64,000 nt of DNA from the NCBI RefSeq assembly GCF_000003815.2, contig NC_049986.1:13882465-13946464 (forward strand), written 5' to 3'. Origin of the DNA: Branchiostoma floridae (taxonomy: Eukaryota; Chordata; Leptocardii; Amphioxiformes; Branchiostomatidae). This document shows, piece by piece, positions 1 through 10,900 of this stretch. The notes below the pieces were generated by a model that was not told the origin of the DNA, searched no databases, and saw only the letters and a program-made list of their open reading frames with translations. The stretch's first letter is position 1; every line of letters begins with the position of its first letter. A program made the translations under genes and the position numbers.

Positions 1-138
1 GCTTTTCTAAATTAACTTGTAGTAGGAAAAAGGAACCAGTGATTGCCAGTCTAAACTAAAGTCAGTATGGCCTTATTCTGTAAAAGATATAAGTTCATGT
101 CACATAATTTATTCTCCTCTTGTTCACTGGTCTTGTAG

Positions 139-1543
139 GAAATGTGGCTGTGGAAAGAAGGGGGAGGCCTGTGGGGACTCCTTCAAGTGTACTGGCTGCA
201 GAAACCCCTTTAACATCCTCAAGGAGTTTGACATTGACGGTGTAGCAGCGGCCCAGGACAAATGTCTCATGGACAACATCTTCAAGGTAACAGCAAGGTT
301 GCAACTTGCACCTGTTGAAATTCCATTGTTTAATGACACGCCTGACATTGCCAGTTAAAGAAATTCAAATTGTACTTCATCTATGCAGATCTGTTCTTTG
401 TATAGTAAACCATCTTACATTTTCTTTGTCTTGTGCAGATTGAAGATCTGAGAGGCCGTCTGAAGGAGCACCATGAACTGCCATGCTGTTCATATTCTGT
501 ACAGGTGTGTTACAATTAAGATTGCTTATACCTCTGTATAACTAATAGACTTTTCAACATCATCTGGTCGAGTTAGTGTCTTAGATGTCCATAACTATTT
601 GATTCTGTTTTAGAGTAATTTCTTATTCCTCAGCTGAAGAAACAAAGGTTTCTGACTAAGTTCCTTGAGTTTAACTTGTGTTTGTCCCACATTCTAGCTG
701 AAGGACATGGTGCCTGGTAGCATCACTGTGTTCACCTGTCCAGACAAGTACTGCGGGTATGAGTGGCAGTACTCCTGGTGCCACAATGAGTTGGAGGAGG
801 ATTGGGAGGCTCGCCCTCGTTATCACTGTGTCATCTGCCGCAAGTGTGGTGACTACGGGGATGCCCACTGCAAGGTAACCAATTGTTGTTTCAAAACTTC
901 CAATTTCATGGTTATGTGCTGCGTACGAAGATCTGAGTTAATGATTTAGTTCTAAACGTCTTGTACTCTACTATCCTTGCACGTGAACGGCTTAAGATAT
1001 TGGAAAGTTTGCATGGGGGGTCCCGACAACGACTAATGCTGAATTTAGAAAAAAAAGTATTACGCTAAATCAAGGAAGGCAATTACGTTAATATGGTCAC
1101 CTCGCTACGAATTACGTAGATAAAATGGTCTTCCCTACGAGTTACGGGAAATAAAAATATGCAGACCCTCATTATGGCCAAAGCTTAAAAGCACAAAATG
1201 TATTATGGATTGCAGCATTAGATTCATACATCATTATAGCTAAGCTACAGAATTCTAAAGCTGCATGATATGCTTGGCTCTTAGTAAGATTATCAGGGGA
1301 ATGGAATCTATTGTTGTGGCTAGTCCTGCCTTGAATAACCAACCAATCATGACTGTATTCTCCACACAGAAATGCAACAAGTGCTACTTTGCCGGCACAG
1401 CTGGATTCGAGTGCCCGTGCGGAGATAAGTCTACGGAAGATACGGCCAAAAGGGAGCTGACGAATATGTGGACCGTGCTGTACCTTGCTGGGTTCGACAA
1501 TGACAGCATAACCGACTTCTTCCAAAACTCGATACCCATTTGA
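139..1543 (+). CDS. CXC-domain cysteine-rich protein, copy 1 (5' end outside window)
   Basis: Four exons are readable: 139-286, 439-504, 698-874 and 1370-1543 (stop), all with GT-AG borders and matching the exon phases of the complete copy at 6880-9280. Exon 139-286 gives the second half of a Tesmin/TSO1-like CXC domain (KCGCGKKGEACGDSFKC, then CRNPFN). Exon 698-874 gives the pattern CPDKYCGYEWQYSWC, then YHCVICRKCGDYGDAHC; the last exon starts KCNKCYFAG and has FECPC. The two 5' exons (start codon, basic linker, first Cys cluster) lie left of position 1. CXC domains are zinc-binding DNA-binding modules (LIN54, tesmin, MSL2), so a nuclear DNA-binding role is inferred. I do not recognise the C-terminal Cys module. 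The tail after FECPC differs from the other two copies. One CXC cysteine position reads Phe (DSFKC) where the paralogues read Cys, which may weaken this copy's zinc site. Confidence 0.85.
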
Positions 1544-2667
1544 GATCAAACAAAAGGCTGTGCATACAGCACTGGTGTTGACTTAAGAATGGCCTGCTAG
1601 AAACATTTTGTGCCTTTTGCCACATGTGGATCCATTATACCTGCCACAAATGTGCTATCTTTGAAAGTTTGTAATCTACAGTAAGTGAAGTGGCAACATT
1701 GACATTTTACTGTATTGCTTGATTGGCCTACAGTTACACATTAGTTTTTAGCAGTAATTTTACATACATGTATGACATGTAAAAGTGTGTTACTATAAAA
1801 AAAAGACAGATTGTACACTTTTTCGAACCTGGAAGAAGCCATGTTCTATTTATGGAGTGCATTGACTTCCTTAGCTTATGTAACTATCACATGAAATGTG
1901 CACTTGAAATATTCAAGGCTGTCCAGATGGACTTGTTTGATTAAACAAAGTGAGTGGAACTAAGAACAGGCTATCTTCACGAGTCTTATTTTACAGGGAG
2001 AATATCTGCAAGCTTGGAATATTAATCTTTCATTAGATGTTGCTAGCAAGATTGAAATGCTTTAGATTAATGACAAACAGAACCCAGGAAAACGTTGCAA
2101 TCTTGTCACACACACTTCCAGATACTACATAACTGTTACCAGTAGATGCATATTTTACAGTCTGTCTTTATTTTGCCTCATTCTCACTTGTCCAGGAACC
2201 AGTGTGATAAATCATTGTTACCCAGCGAGAAAACATATTGCAAATCCTTTTTAGAATTTTAACAATGTCTCAATGACAATGTAATGCTTTAGTCAAGTCA
2301 GGTGACTTTTTCAGAACATACTATTGATAATATCACTTATTCAAACAATGACTTTGAGAACAAGAAATGTCCAGAGAGAAAGAACATATTTGAAACTTAT
2401 CATTTTAATAGTTGAGTCAAACAACTTTTAAAACTATACCTTCTACATAACAACTGATGCTTTATAAACTTACTTGTTACATATCATACACTGTAGTAAG
2501 ATAATGTTGGATTAAACAACTTTTAAAAAATGCAAAAAAAAAAAGTTTGCCACTGAAACATTCTGTCAAATATGAAAGTGTTATGTCTGGCTTAAAAAGC
2601 ATCATCCTATTACATGCACTGGTTCATGTGGCATGGGGAGCCAGTGAGGTGCAGGAATCTGAGAGAT
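1544..2667. other. Convergent 3' intergenic interval
   Basis: This holds the 3' UTR of copy 1 (+) and the 3' UTR of inverted copy 2 (-). About 1780-1860 resembles the 3' UTR of copy 3 (9531-9600), so the duplication that made the family carried UTR sequence. No coding sequence, RNA gene or transposon was recognised. Confidence 0.6.
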
Positions 2668-5600
2668 TCACATCATGGCACACCTTTCCCTTTCCTCATA
2701 GTCACTGTCCTCCTCATCATCATCATCATACTTGCCACATGTAGGGCACGGGTTAAAGTTGTGGGTAGCAAAGTAGCACTTGTTGCATCTCTGGAAAATA
2801 CAGTGACTTATTATAATTGGTTGGATAAGGATACTTTCACCATATGCAGACACACCAGGTGCATCAGGCAGACCATGCAGACTTTTAATTCAGTCCATGG
2901 GATATGTTAACCATAATCATGTCAGCAGTCAGCCGGTGCTGTACCTTATTTCAAAAACCAATCACATCAAAAGCTGTGAAGGTTACTGAACAGAAAGGAA
3001 AACAAGACATTGGTTACAAATAGGGGTGGGTACCGGAATAGAAAATTCAGGTACTGTCCAGGTCCAGGTCTGAACCTGGACCTAATTATCTGTGAAAAGT
3101 TATGAAAGGGGATACTCAAAACAATGGTCCATTTTGCTACAAAGTATTCTATTTGGTGGAGTGTTTGAAGTCCATTGGCATTTATTTATTTAAAAATTCT
3201 ATCTTCATGTAAACAACACTAACTGCCTCTGTTTTAGACCAAGTTTGACCGTAGAAACTCTCCTCTTCTTCGCTCTTGTTCTTTTCAAGATACACTCCCC
3301 AAAACAGGTGAATCCCTGCCAGTATAATCTGTTCATTTTCAACACGGTCCAACATCCGGTGCACTGGTTTTTATAAGGTCCGTTTTTTCTGGACCGGTCC
3401 AACAAGAAAAAACAATCACAAATGTTCAAAACCAGAAAGACTTACCTCACAATGTTCCCACCTGCAGTCGGCACAACGGCGACACTTCTCACAGTGGTAC
3501 TTGGGATCGTTCTCCTCATCTTCAAAGCTGTCCCAACACCAGGAGTAGTGCCACTCATAGCCACACTCCTCCCCAGGACAGTGGGCCACCCCAGGCAACA
3601 TATCCTTCAGCTGGATGGAAAAAATGCATCAAGGACAAGTCACATTCATTTCTACAGTTCAAAGAAATGATCGGAAGTTCTGCAATGCTATGGAAAATAA
3701 CATATTTACTTCATGTTTCATGAGTTGATGTGACCAGTTGAATTACAATAGTGAGGAAGAATAAAAATTGTTGTGCCTCCATTTACCCAATACCCAACAG
3801 ACCCTGGACATAAAATGTTCAATCTGACATCTCATGGTCTAATCATTTGTCATAAAGCTATGTCCCCTTTATGTTGACATGCTGCATAATATAAGGTATG
3901 TCTGTATGATCAAAATATGATGTTGAAAATAATAGAATCTTCTATCTTTTTTTTTTTACAATGACTGTGTTTGTAATGGATCATTTAGGCCCAAATCTTG
4001 TCTCTTGTCAAGAAAAAATCATTACTGACCTGTACAGACTCATCACAGCACTCCAGTTCATAACTCTGCTCCAGACGGCCTCGCAGATCTTCAACCTGCA
4101 CAATGGTGCAAAAAAATACAAACTATTCATCATAACATTAATAAGGTGTAACTTGAACTTCCCCACATAAACAGTGTCATAAGTGTAAATGCTTTTTTTC
4201 ATAAACATCAATGGTGCTGCTGAACTGCCTTTTTTTAACATTTCCACTCGTGCTGTACCTTGTAGATGTTGTCCATGAGACACTTGTCCAGGGCAGCATC
4301 CGACAAGTCGATGTTATACTCTGCAAGGATGTTGAAGGGGTTTACGCAGTCGGTACACTTGCAGGAGTCCCCACAGGCCTCCCCCTTCTTTCCACAGGCA
4401 CATTTTCTGCAACAGCAGTCAAGAAATTTAGACACATCTTCAATGAATGAATGAATTTATTCTGCAGCCTACATCAAGCGCAATAGCTTTATTACTAAAA
4501 TGGGATATATTGTAAACAATTTGATATTTGTAACTTATTTCCAACTTATCTGCGTCATTTTATTACATTTCAAGTGCTAATCAACAATCCTAAAGGAAGC
4601 CGCGACCAAATTCACTTAATTCCGAAGTAATCGAAGTAAGTCGGTTCTAGATTTCCGAATCAATCGTTGCGGTTGCGGATCTTCAGAACTTCGCAGGGAC
4701 AAACTTAAGTAACAATTCGATTTCGAGCGAACCACCGAATGCGTTCTAGAGCGCGTCTTGGTTCGTCAGAAAGTTGGATAAAACTCAAGCAGCGGAGGGA
4801 AGTGTGCATATTTCAAAATGCCCTCTGACACAGCACAATAAAGTCGTATCCATACGTTGTGAATATTGCCGTGAAGTGTAAAAAGGTAGATTGAACTCAT
4901 AATGTAGAAAAATGACCAAATACAGTGACTTTATTTTTTACAATATATTCCTTTAACGAATTTCACTATCACACAGAACTTTTTTTATCATTATACACCT
5001 AGCAAAGACTTATTACATGGTACATGCTGCTTTCTCTGTTTAGCACTTCAGCATTAAATGAGGAAGAGAATGGGAGTTAGACACACATCACTACCAGCGG
5101 ACTAGCCCCATGTTGTAGTAGCATGCATAAATGTGTGGCCCAAGGGCTACAGAAATAGAGATGGCACCACATCTAACTTCTAAGCATCTGTTTAATAGAG
5201 ATGTATAATGAGCAACTTCAACAATGGCCTGGCTCTCACAGGCTAGACATATTGGATTGGAAACATCAAAACTTGAGCCATGACAAAGATGGAGATGATA
5301 ATCACCTTGTTCTACAGTCCCCTCTACAGCCGCACTTTGGGGTCTTGGGAGGGCTGGGCTTCTTCCTCTTGGGCTTCGGCTTGGTGGGTGCTGATGATGG
5401 AAACAAATCTTATATTTAGTAGAATAGAACTAGATACCATGTCAACAAAAACTAACCAGGATGGCAACAAGTTTTATCGTTGTTGTTAATGTCACAAGTA
5501 ACTGTTACATCTGTTCTACTTGTAAGTTGTATCTTCATAAACCACCTAACTGGGTTCAACCAAAAGTGTGTGGCTGTACAAGAATAACAAACTTGTGCAT

Positions 5601-6374
5601 TTTTGTTTTGTTTTCCTAAACCATTCATCTGATGTTCCGGCGGAAGTGGGCGGGGCACACTTCACACTTCAAACTTTCAATAACAAACTTCCCAGTAGAG
5701 TGTCGAGTACAGAACAGAACACAATGGCATAATAAAGTACTAAAAATTCCTAAATTTCACACGTCGGTCATTTCACACTTCACCTTTTCCCAAAGCGCCT
5801 TTTTATTTTGTCACAGAAGAGGATCTGCATCTGGTTTTCATTTGACTCGCTGACAGAGTAACAGCGGGGTTCTCAGCAACTCACTTTCCCGCCACAATTT
5901 CTAGTCCCGCTATGCCAGAATATTTTCTGGTTCAAACAAAATAGTCGTGCTGGTTCTTGCAGACTAGCCAGGCAGAATTCCTGGGCATGTTTTTGCTGTT
6001 GTTGTTATGGCCTATAATCATACTGACGGTCGTGAAGAAGTAGCAAAAACAGTTTCCCCATATGGTTTTGTTTTGTTTTCCACCTTAAACCCACGAGGTC
6101 AGCTAGCATCTAGCGATCAGAAAACAGCCAAAAACACAACAACATAGAAACCCGCCAGCCACAGAGATTCTACACACACATAGGACTGGGAATGTCCCAT
6201 GAACTTAGATAAAAGACAAAGTCCATGTCCAAATACAGTAAAGATCCAAGCAAATAAATTATTGTATCTTCATGTTCCCAAATTTCTTATATTATCGCGA
6301 GACGCTAAGTTATTCACGTTACCTTTGTCCACTGCGCCCGGTTCAGTATCCAGAGCTGCACGCTTAGATGCCAT
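2668..6374 (-). CDS. CXC-domain cysteine-rich protein, copy 2 (complete, inverted)
   Basis: Six coding exons on the minus strand: 6323-6374 (start), 5306-5390, 4259-4406, 4030-4095, 3446-3610 and 2668-2790 (stop); 212 residues. Lengths and phases of the first four match copy 3 exactly (52, 85, 148, 66 nt). The protein begins MASKRAALDTEPGAVDK, then has a basic linker (KPKPKRKKPSPPKTPK), the bipartite CXC domain (CGCRGDC, then KCACGKKGEACGDSCKC and CVNPFN), a short helix-like EDLRGRLEQ segment, the module CPGEECGYEWHYSWC with YHCEKCRRC, and RCNKCYFA. The last exon ends in a strongly acidic tail (DDDDEEDSDYEE) rather than the tails of copies 1 and 3. It shares an upstream region with copy 3. 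Nuclear DNA binding is inferred from the CXC family and the basic linker; the exact function is unknown. Confidence 0.88.
3024..3415. repeat. Interspersed repeat with GGTACCGG/GGACCGGTCC ends
   Basis: Inside the last intron of copy 2. It begins with a GGTACCGG block followed by AAAATTCAGGTAC and GTCCAGGTCCAG, and ends near the palindrome GGACCGGTCC at 3391-3400. The AAAATTCAGGTAC...GTCCAGGTCCAG block recurs at 39153-39266, which shows it is a repeat family. No coding sequence was seen; it is probably a non-autonomous DNA element, class undetermined. Confidence 0.45.
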
Positions 6375-6471
6375 GATGAGACAACGACGGAAAGTTGCAC
6401 AGGGAAAAGAGAGAGAACAGTTATACCAGGACGTCTGCCGCGCCGGGTCCCGCTTTTCCCTCTAGAATGAA

Positions 6472-6485
6472 AATTGGCGCGAAAT
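6472..6485 (-). promoter_or_regulatory. E2F-like site near copy 2 start
   Basis: AATTGGCGCGAAAT reads ATTTCGCGCCAATT on the copy 2 strand, which contains the canonical TTTCGCGC core. It lies about 100 bp upstream of the copy 2 ATG. Confidence 0.5.
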
Positions 6486-6758
6486 CAGACTAAAGTGCCT
6501 CCCTTTGCCATATATGGAAATCCTCTTAACATATCCCTGGGCGGAGCCTAAATCTTTATAAGTCACAATCACGCATAAAACAAGAGGTAAACTTTTCAAA
6601 AACCTCCTTGATGTAACCAAATTATGAGGTTATGTTATAGTTTACAACTTGGAGAGTTTATAGCGCCATAAAAAAGTTTATAGACTTGCAGTGCTCACAT
6701 ATTTCGGCAGATGTCGCTGGTAAGTTGACTCCCATAATGCATCTGGACATACACCAAA

Positions 6759-6772
6759 GTTCGCGCCATTTT
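6759..6772 (+). promoter_or_regulatory. E2F-like site near copy 3 start
   Basis: GTTCGCGCCATTTT carries a TTCGCGCC core about 110 bp upstream of the copy 3 ATG. It mirrors the site on the copy 2 side. Confidence 0.4.
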
Positions 6773-6879
6773 TTATTTCGGGAGAAGAGTAGAGGCGAGA
6801 CAGACGTCAACTCAGCAAGCTCCTCTATATAACTGTTTCCTCTTTACACATTTGTTAAACTCACTCGAGTTTGCTCAGA

Positions 6880-9280
6880 ATGGCACCCAAGCGCGCAGCT
6901 GTGGATACAGAGCCGGGGACATCGGGTAAAGGTACGTGAAAACGATCAAGAAGCTTCCGGGTGCAGGAATTTTGCTTGGGTTGGCCTAACTCCAACGTCA
7001 ACTTGAGATAAAATTTAGAACCTCCTTACACTCGAGTTTAATATTTACATTCACGGGGACCCGTTTCCCACTTAAAGCATAAGTTTGTAATCGTAGCATA
7101 TTTATGATGATACTAAAACTATCTATAGTTGTTGGAAGCTTGGAAGTGAGTTGTCCTGATACCTAGTGGCTAGTTCTAGTCGAGATACGCCCCTGGGTCA
7201 AGTTTGAGGGCAAGAAAATTTGTCATCAGATCTCCAGGTTTTTATGACGGTAGTAACGTCAAGATATTTAGTAAGAACGAAGATTTCAGAAATTGTTGGA
7301 TGATAATATTTTGAACAGTGAATGTATGGTGTCACAAGTATTTGAAGAACTTGTGTTGTTTTTGCCGCCAAAATGCATGGCGGGAAAATAGCAACGTTAA
7401 TACATACCAGATGTAACGTTTGATTTGAATACACACCATGTTCTGCCTATAATGTAAAATGACCTGTCTGTCTGATTTGTGCTGTTTCATTGTATGCCAT
7501 TGTCTATTGTCTGAGGACAGTATGTTTGTTATGGAAAGTTTGAAGTGTGAAATGCATTTTTGTCACCACAAAACAAAACTACTTTCAGAGAAGCTGAAGT
7601 GTGAACCTGTGAAATAGCTGTCCTGTTTGTGCTGTGCATTGTCTCCATTGCCTTGGAAAGTTTGTGATGGAAAATTCAATTCAAATGACTTTGATTCATA
7701 GACAAAACATAAGATAGTAATACTTTGGAAATACAAAACAACAATTACTAGTCCTATTCCTGAAAACGTCATAACTAAACACTTTTAAGTTTTGAACTTT
7801 TCCACTTTCAGCACCTGCCAAGCCGACGCCCAAGAGAAAGAAGCCCAGCCCTCCCAAGGCCCCAAAGTGTGGCTGTAGAGGAGACTGTAGGTCAAGGTGA
7901 ACACCTGCAATTATTGCACAAATTTTTGACATAATGGGTATACAGGAGATATGCACCTAGCATACATGGAGTTGTTTGTCAAAACTCTTGGGGAAAAGGT
8001 ACCAGCAATTTGTAATGTGTAAACTAAATCAGTATAGACATATTCTGTAAGAGATGCATCACTCATTGTTCACTTTTGTTTTAGCAAATGTGGCTGTGGA
8101 AAGAAGGGGGAGGCCTGTGGGGACGCCTGCAAGTGTATTGGCTGCAGAAACCCCTTCAAAATCCTCAAGGAGTTCAACATCGACTGTGTGGAAGCAGCCC
8201 AGGACAAGTGTCTCATGGACAACATCTTCAAGGTACATCAGCGCAACTTGCATGTCAGCAACACTGTATATGAATGTATTTGCAGTTAATCATAACATTG
8301 CTAGCTTGAAGAAATTCACTGTACTCCATTAATGTTATGAAACATGTTCATAAAAGAATTTCTGGTTCTTGTACAGTTAACCATCTTACCGGTATACCAT
8401 TTTCATACCCTTGAGCAGATTGAAGATCTGAGAGGCCGCCTGGAGCAGAGCCATGAGCTACAGTGCTGTGAGACTTCTGTACAGGTGTGAAGAGCAGTTT
8501 ATGTACCTGTATGGTCTATGTGCTACAGTAAAGATTGTTTTGGGCCTCAGTATGATACTATAAGATGCTTCTTCATTTAGCAGTTGCTTTTTTTTTGTTC
8601 AAGTTTATTCCCTGGTGTGGTCACCTGTCCTGACGATGACTGTGGCTGTGAGTGGCAGTACAGCTGGTGCTCCAACGACTTTGTTGATGAGGAGAATCGC
8701 CCTCGCAACCACTGTGGCATCTGTCGCCACTGTGGGGACTACAGGGATGCTCACTGTGAGGTAAACAAGTGTTGGCATAAAACATGTGCTTCTGATCTAC
8801 CATTGTCAATGTTCCATGCTCTACTATATTGTATGTAGATCTGATGGTTCACAATCTAATTTGAGTTCCATACTCGTAATCACTTCTGTTCACAATCTTT
8901 GTAACTGAAAGGCTCTGGATTCTGGTTATGGCTAACATTTGATTATGGCTAACAGTGTTGGATTGACCATGCATTGTTACTGCGACAGAGTTTTAAAGCT
9001 GCATGATTTGCTTGGCTCATAATAAGATTAACAATGTTATTGTCGATTGCCACTTTGAATGGACATCAATCAACCAGTCATGTCTGTATTGTTGAAACAG
9101 AGATGCAACAAGTGCTACTTTGCCGGCCTGTCTGGTTTCGAGTGCCCATGCAAGGATCGACCACCCAAGCCTAAGGGAGGCATGGGCTCACTGGGCCTGA
9201 TGTTGTGGGCCATGCAGCACTTTGCTGGGGACGACAGCGACAGACTCAGTGATGAGTCAGAGGACGAAGGCTTCTTCTAA
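6880..9280 (+). CDS. CXC-domain cysteine-rich protein, copy 3 (complete)
   Basis: Six coding exons: 6880-6931 (start), 7812-7896, 8085-8232, 8419-8484, 8584-8760 and 9101-9280 (stop); 235 residues. Order: MAPKRAAVDTEPGTSGK; basic linker KPTPKRKKPSPPKAPK (candidate nuclear localisation signal, residues ~19-34); bipartite CXC domain (CGCRGDCRSS, KCGCGKKGEACGDACKC, CRNPF; residues ~36-75); EDLRGRLEQ segment; Cys module (CPDDDCGCEWQYSWC, NHCGICRHCGDYRDAHC); RCNKCYFAG with FECPC; a hydrophobic stretch MGSLGLMLWAM; and an acidic Ser/Asp/Glu tail. The start of exon 5 is odd: the paralogues read LKDM(V/L)PG there, but this copy has a T tract giving LLFFCSSLFPG. I chose 8584 because it preserves phase and the 177-nt length of copy 1. 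The function is presumed nuclear; no orthologue name is offered. Confidence 0.85.
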
Positions 9281-9530
9281 AACTCGACAGCCTGTGAGAT
9301 CAAACAACTGTGACAACAGCCCTGCGTAGACTGTTTTCAAATGTTTTTGCCTTAAGATACATTTTGTGCCTCTTTTGCCACTGATGTATTGATTATGCCT
9401 GCCAAAAATGTTGTACATGCATCATAAAAGTTTGTCATCTACAGTGAGCATGTGGCAACGTGACATTTTACTATATTGTTTGGTTGGCCTGCAATGGCCA
9501 AATAGTTCTAGTTTTTATGTACATGCATAA

Positions 9531-9568
9531 CATGTGTTACTGTAGAAAGACTGATGCAGTCTTCCAAA
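9531..9568 (+). repeat. 38-nt exact repeat, copy A
   Basis: The segment starting CATGTGTTACTGTAGAAAG is identical over 38 nt to 10488-10525. A diverged homologue lies in the 3' UTR of CXC copy 1 at about 1783-1830, so this copy is the original UTR position. Confidence 0.85.
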
Positions 9569-10487
9569 CCAGAAAGAAGCCATATTCTTTTTATATCGGA
9601 CATTGGTTTGAGTTAAAGATTTTAAACTAATAATGATCATAAAGCAAAAGCTAAAAACCAGCTTACATTGTGGACAAATGATATAGCCATGCCTAACCTG
9701 TATAGTAAGTTTGTTTCTTGTTCAACTGGGAACATTACTTGTTCTTGTCCTGAACATCAGGATCTGTTAGAACACACATTTATGATTATGTTCATAGCAA
9801 AAAAGTTCCCTGTATATTATTAAGCCTTGTAAGCCTCATATTTAAAACACAGATTAAGTTTTGTTCATTAACATTCACTTTATTCACTTTGTTTCATTTT
9901 TAAAGGGTTGTGTGAAACCCACTATTCTTATGTATAAGAAGTTGGTTCATAAGGAATCAGTTCTAATATAAATCAATTTTAAGATGTTTTAAAATGTTTT
10001 TGTTCACTCTACAGCTTTACAGTATTACACAATGCTACATACATTTTATGTTCATGTCATGTGGCATTAAAATGTAATTGCCTCTAACACACCTGGTCTT
10101 GTCAATTTTTTGCAACTTCATTCAGAATTGTTTAATATTAATAATTAATAATCAATATTAATTAATTAACACTTTACTAAGCTATCATACCAGACATATC
10201 ATGTACATGGTATAGTCTATATGATATTGCTTACATGTATATAGTCGGGGATGATATAAGTAAGAATGTACATTAGGTTGGTGCCTTGTCCGAAAGTAAT
10301 ACAGTGAAATACCTTTAAAGGACAGTCGTCTAACCTGACTGGTTGCTGAGGTGGCCATACAAATACTGGTGCATAACACTTACTTTTGTATAATTGAACA
10401 TGTTACTATCTTGATACGTGTTGATTTATCAAGGAATGAGAGTTGCAGTTTAGTGTAAAAACTAATATCAAAAAGGATCATCATCAT

Positions 10488-10525
10488 CATGTGTTACTGT
10501 AGAAAGACTGATGCAGTCTTCCAAA
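10488..10525 (+). repeat. 38-nt exact repeat, copy B
   Basis: Exact copy of 9531-9568 about 950 bp downstream, next to a short (ATC)n run. Probably a local duplication. Confidence 0.85.
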
Positions 10526-10685
10526 AAGGAACAAGGTCTGAATTGTCAGGAATGAGTAGTGGAAGATTGGTACAAGCAGCGACAATACATTATTTTACTT
10601 CAAAAAGTCTATTCAGTTTAACATTGAACAATCTAGCCTGTTGCTCAGCACTAAACAGAATGAACACATTACTGGTACTCTGTTT

Positions 10686-10839
10686 CTCCAAGCAGAGGTT
10701 AGGTTCCAGCTGTTTTTAGGCATCTTTATCAGGCTTTCTATTTTGTTCCGTTTTCTATGTGTCTCGTGGCTTAGCGAGACAAACAAAACGGTACAAACAG
10801 AAAGCCCTAAAAAACATTCTGAGCCTAACCTCCTTGGAG
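10686..10839. mobile_element. Foldback/MITE-like element
   Basis: Nearly the whole 154 bp is an imperfect inverted repeat. It opens CTCCAAGCAGAGGTTAGG and closes CCTAACCTCCTTGGAG; inner arms pair TTGTTCCGTTTT with AAAACGGTACAAAC and GTCTCG with CGAGAC around a loop of about 7 nt. No coding capacity. Target duplication was not resolved. Confidence 0.6.
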
Positions 10840-10900
10840 AGTAATCACTGGTAAAGATACAACCAATCAGATGAGAGAAGTGCCTTTAAAGCTCATCTAG

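Larger units (their letters stand above)
6375..6879. promoter_or_regulatory. Shared divergent promoter region of CXC copies 2 and 3
   Basis: 505 bp separates the two start codons. Near copy 2 lies AATTGGCGCGAAAT (6472-6485), a close match to the E2F consensus TTTSGCGC; near copy 3 lies GTTCGCGCCATTTT (6759-6772), a second E2F-like site. A TATA-like CTATATAAC sits at about 6824-6832, some 50 bp upstream of the copy 3 ATG, so copy 3 may have a TATA-type start. Site function is inferred from consensus only. Confidence 0.5.
9281..10900. other. Intergenic interval between CXC copy 3 and the SDF2-like gene
   Basis: Starts with the 3' UTR of copy 3 and ends with the 3' UTR of the minus-strand SDF2-like gene. 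It holds a 38-nt perfect repeat (9531-9568 and 10488-10525), an AT-rich stretch around 10135-10165 and a small foldback element (10686-10839). No gene was recognised. Confidence 0.6.

Noticed and set aside
10489-10719. Open frame beginning in the 38-nt repeat
   Set aside because: Starts in duplicated UTR sequence and has no similarity to any domain.
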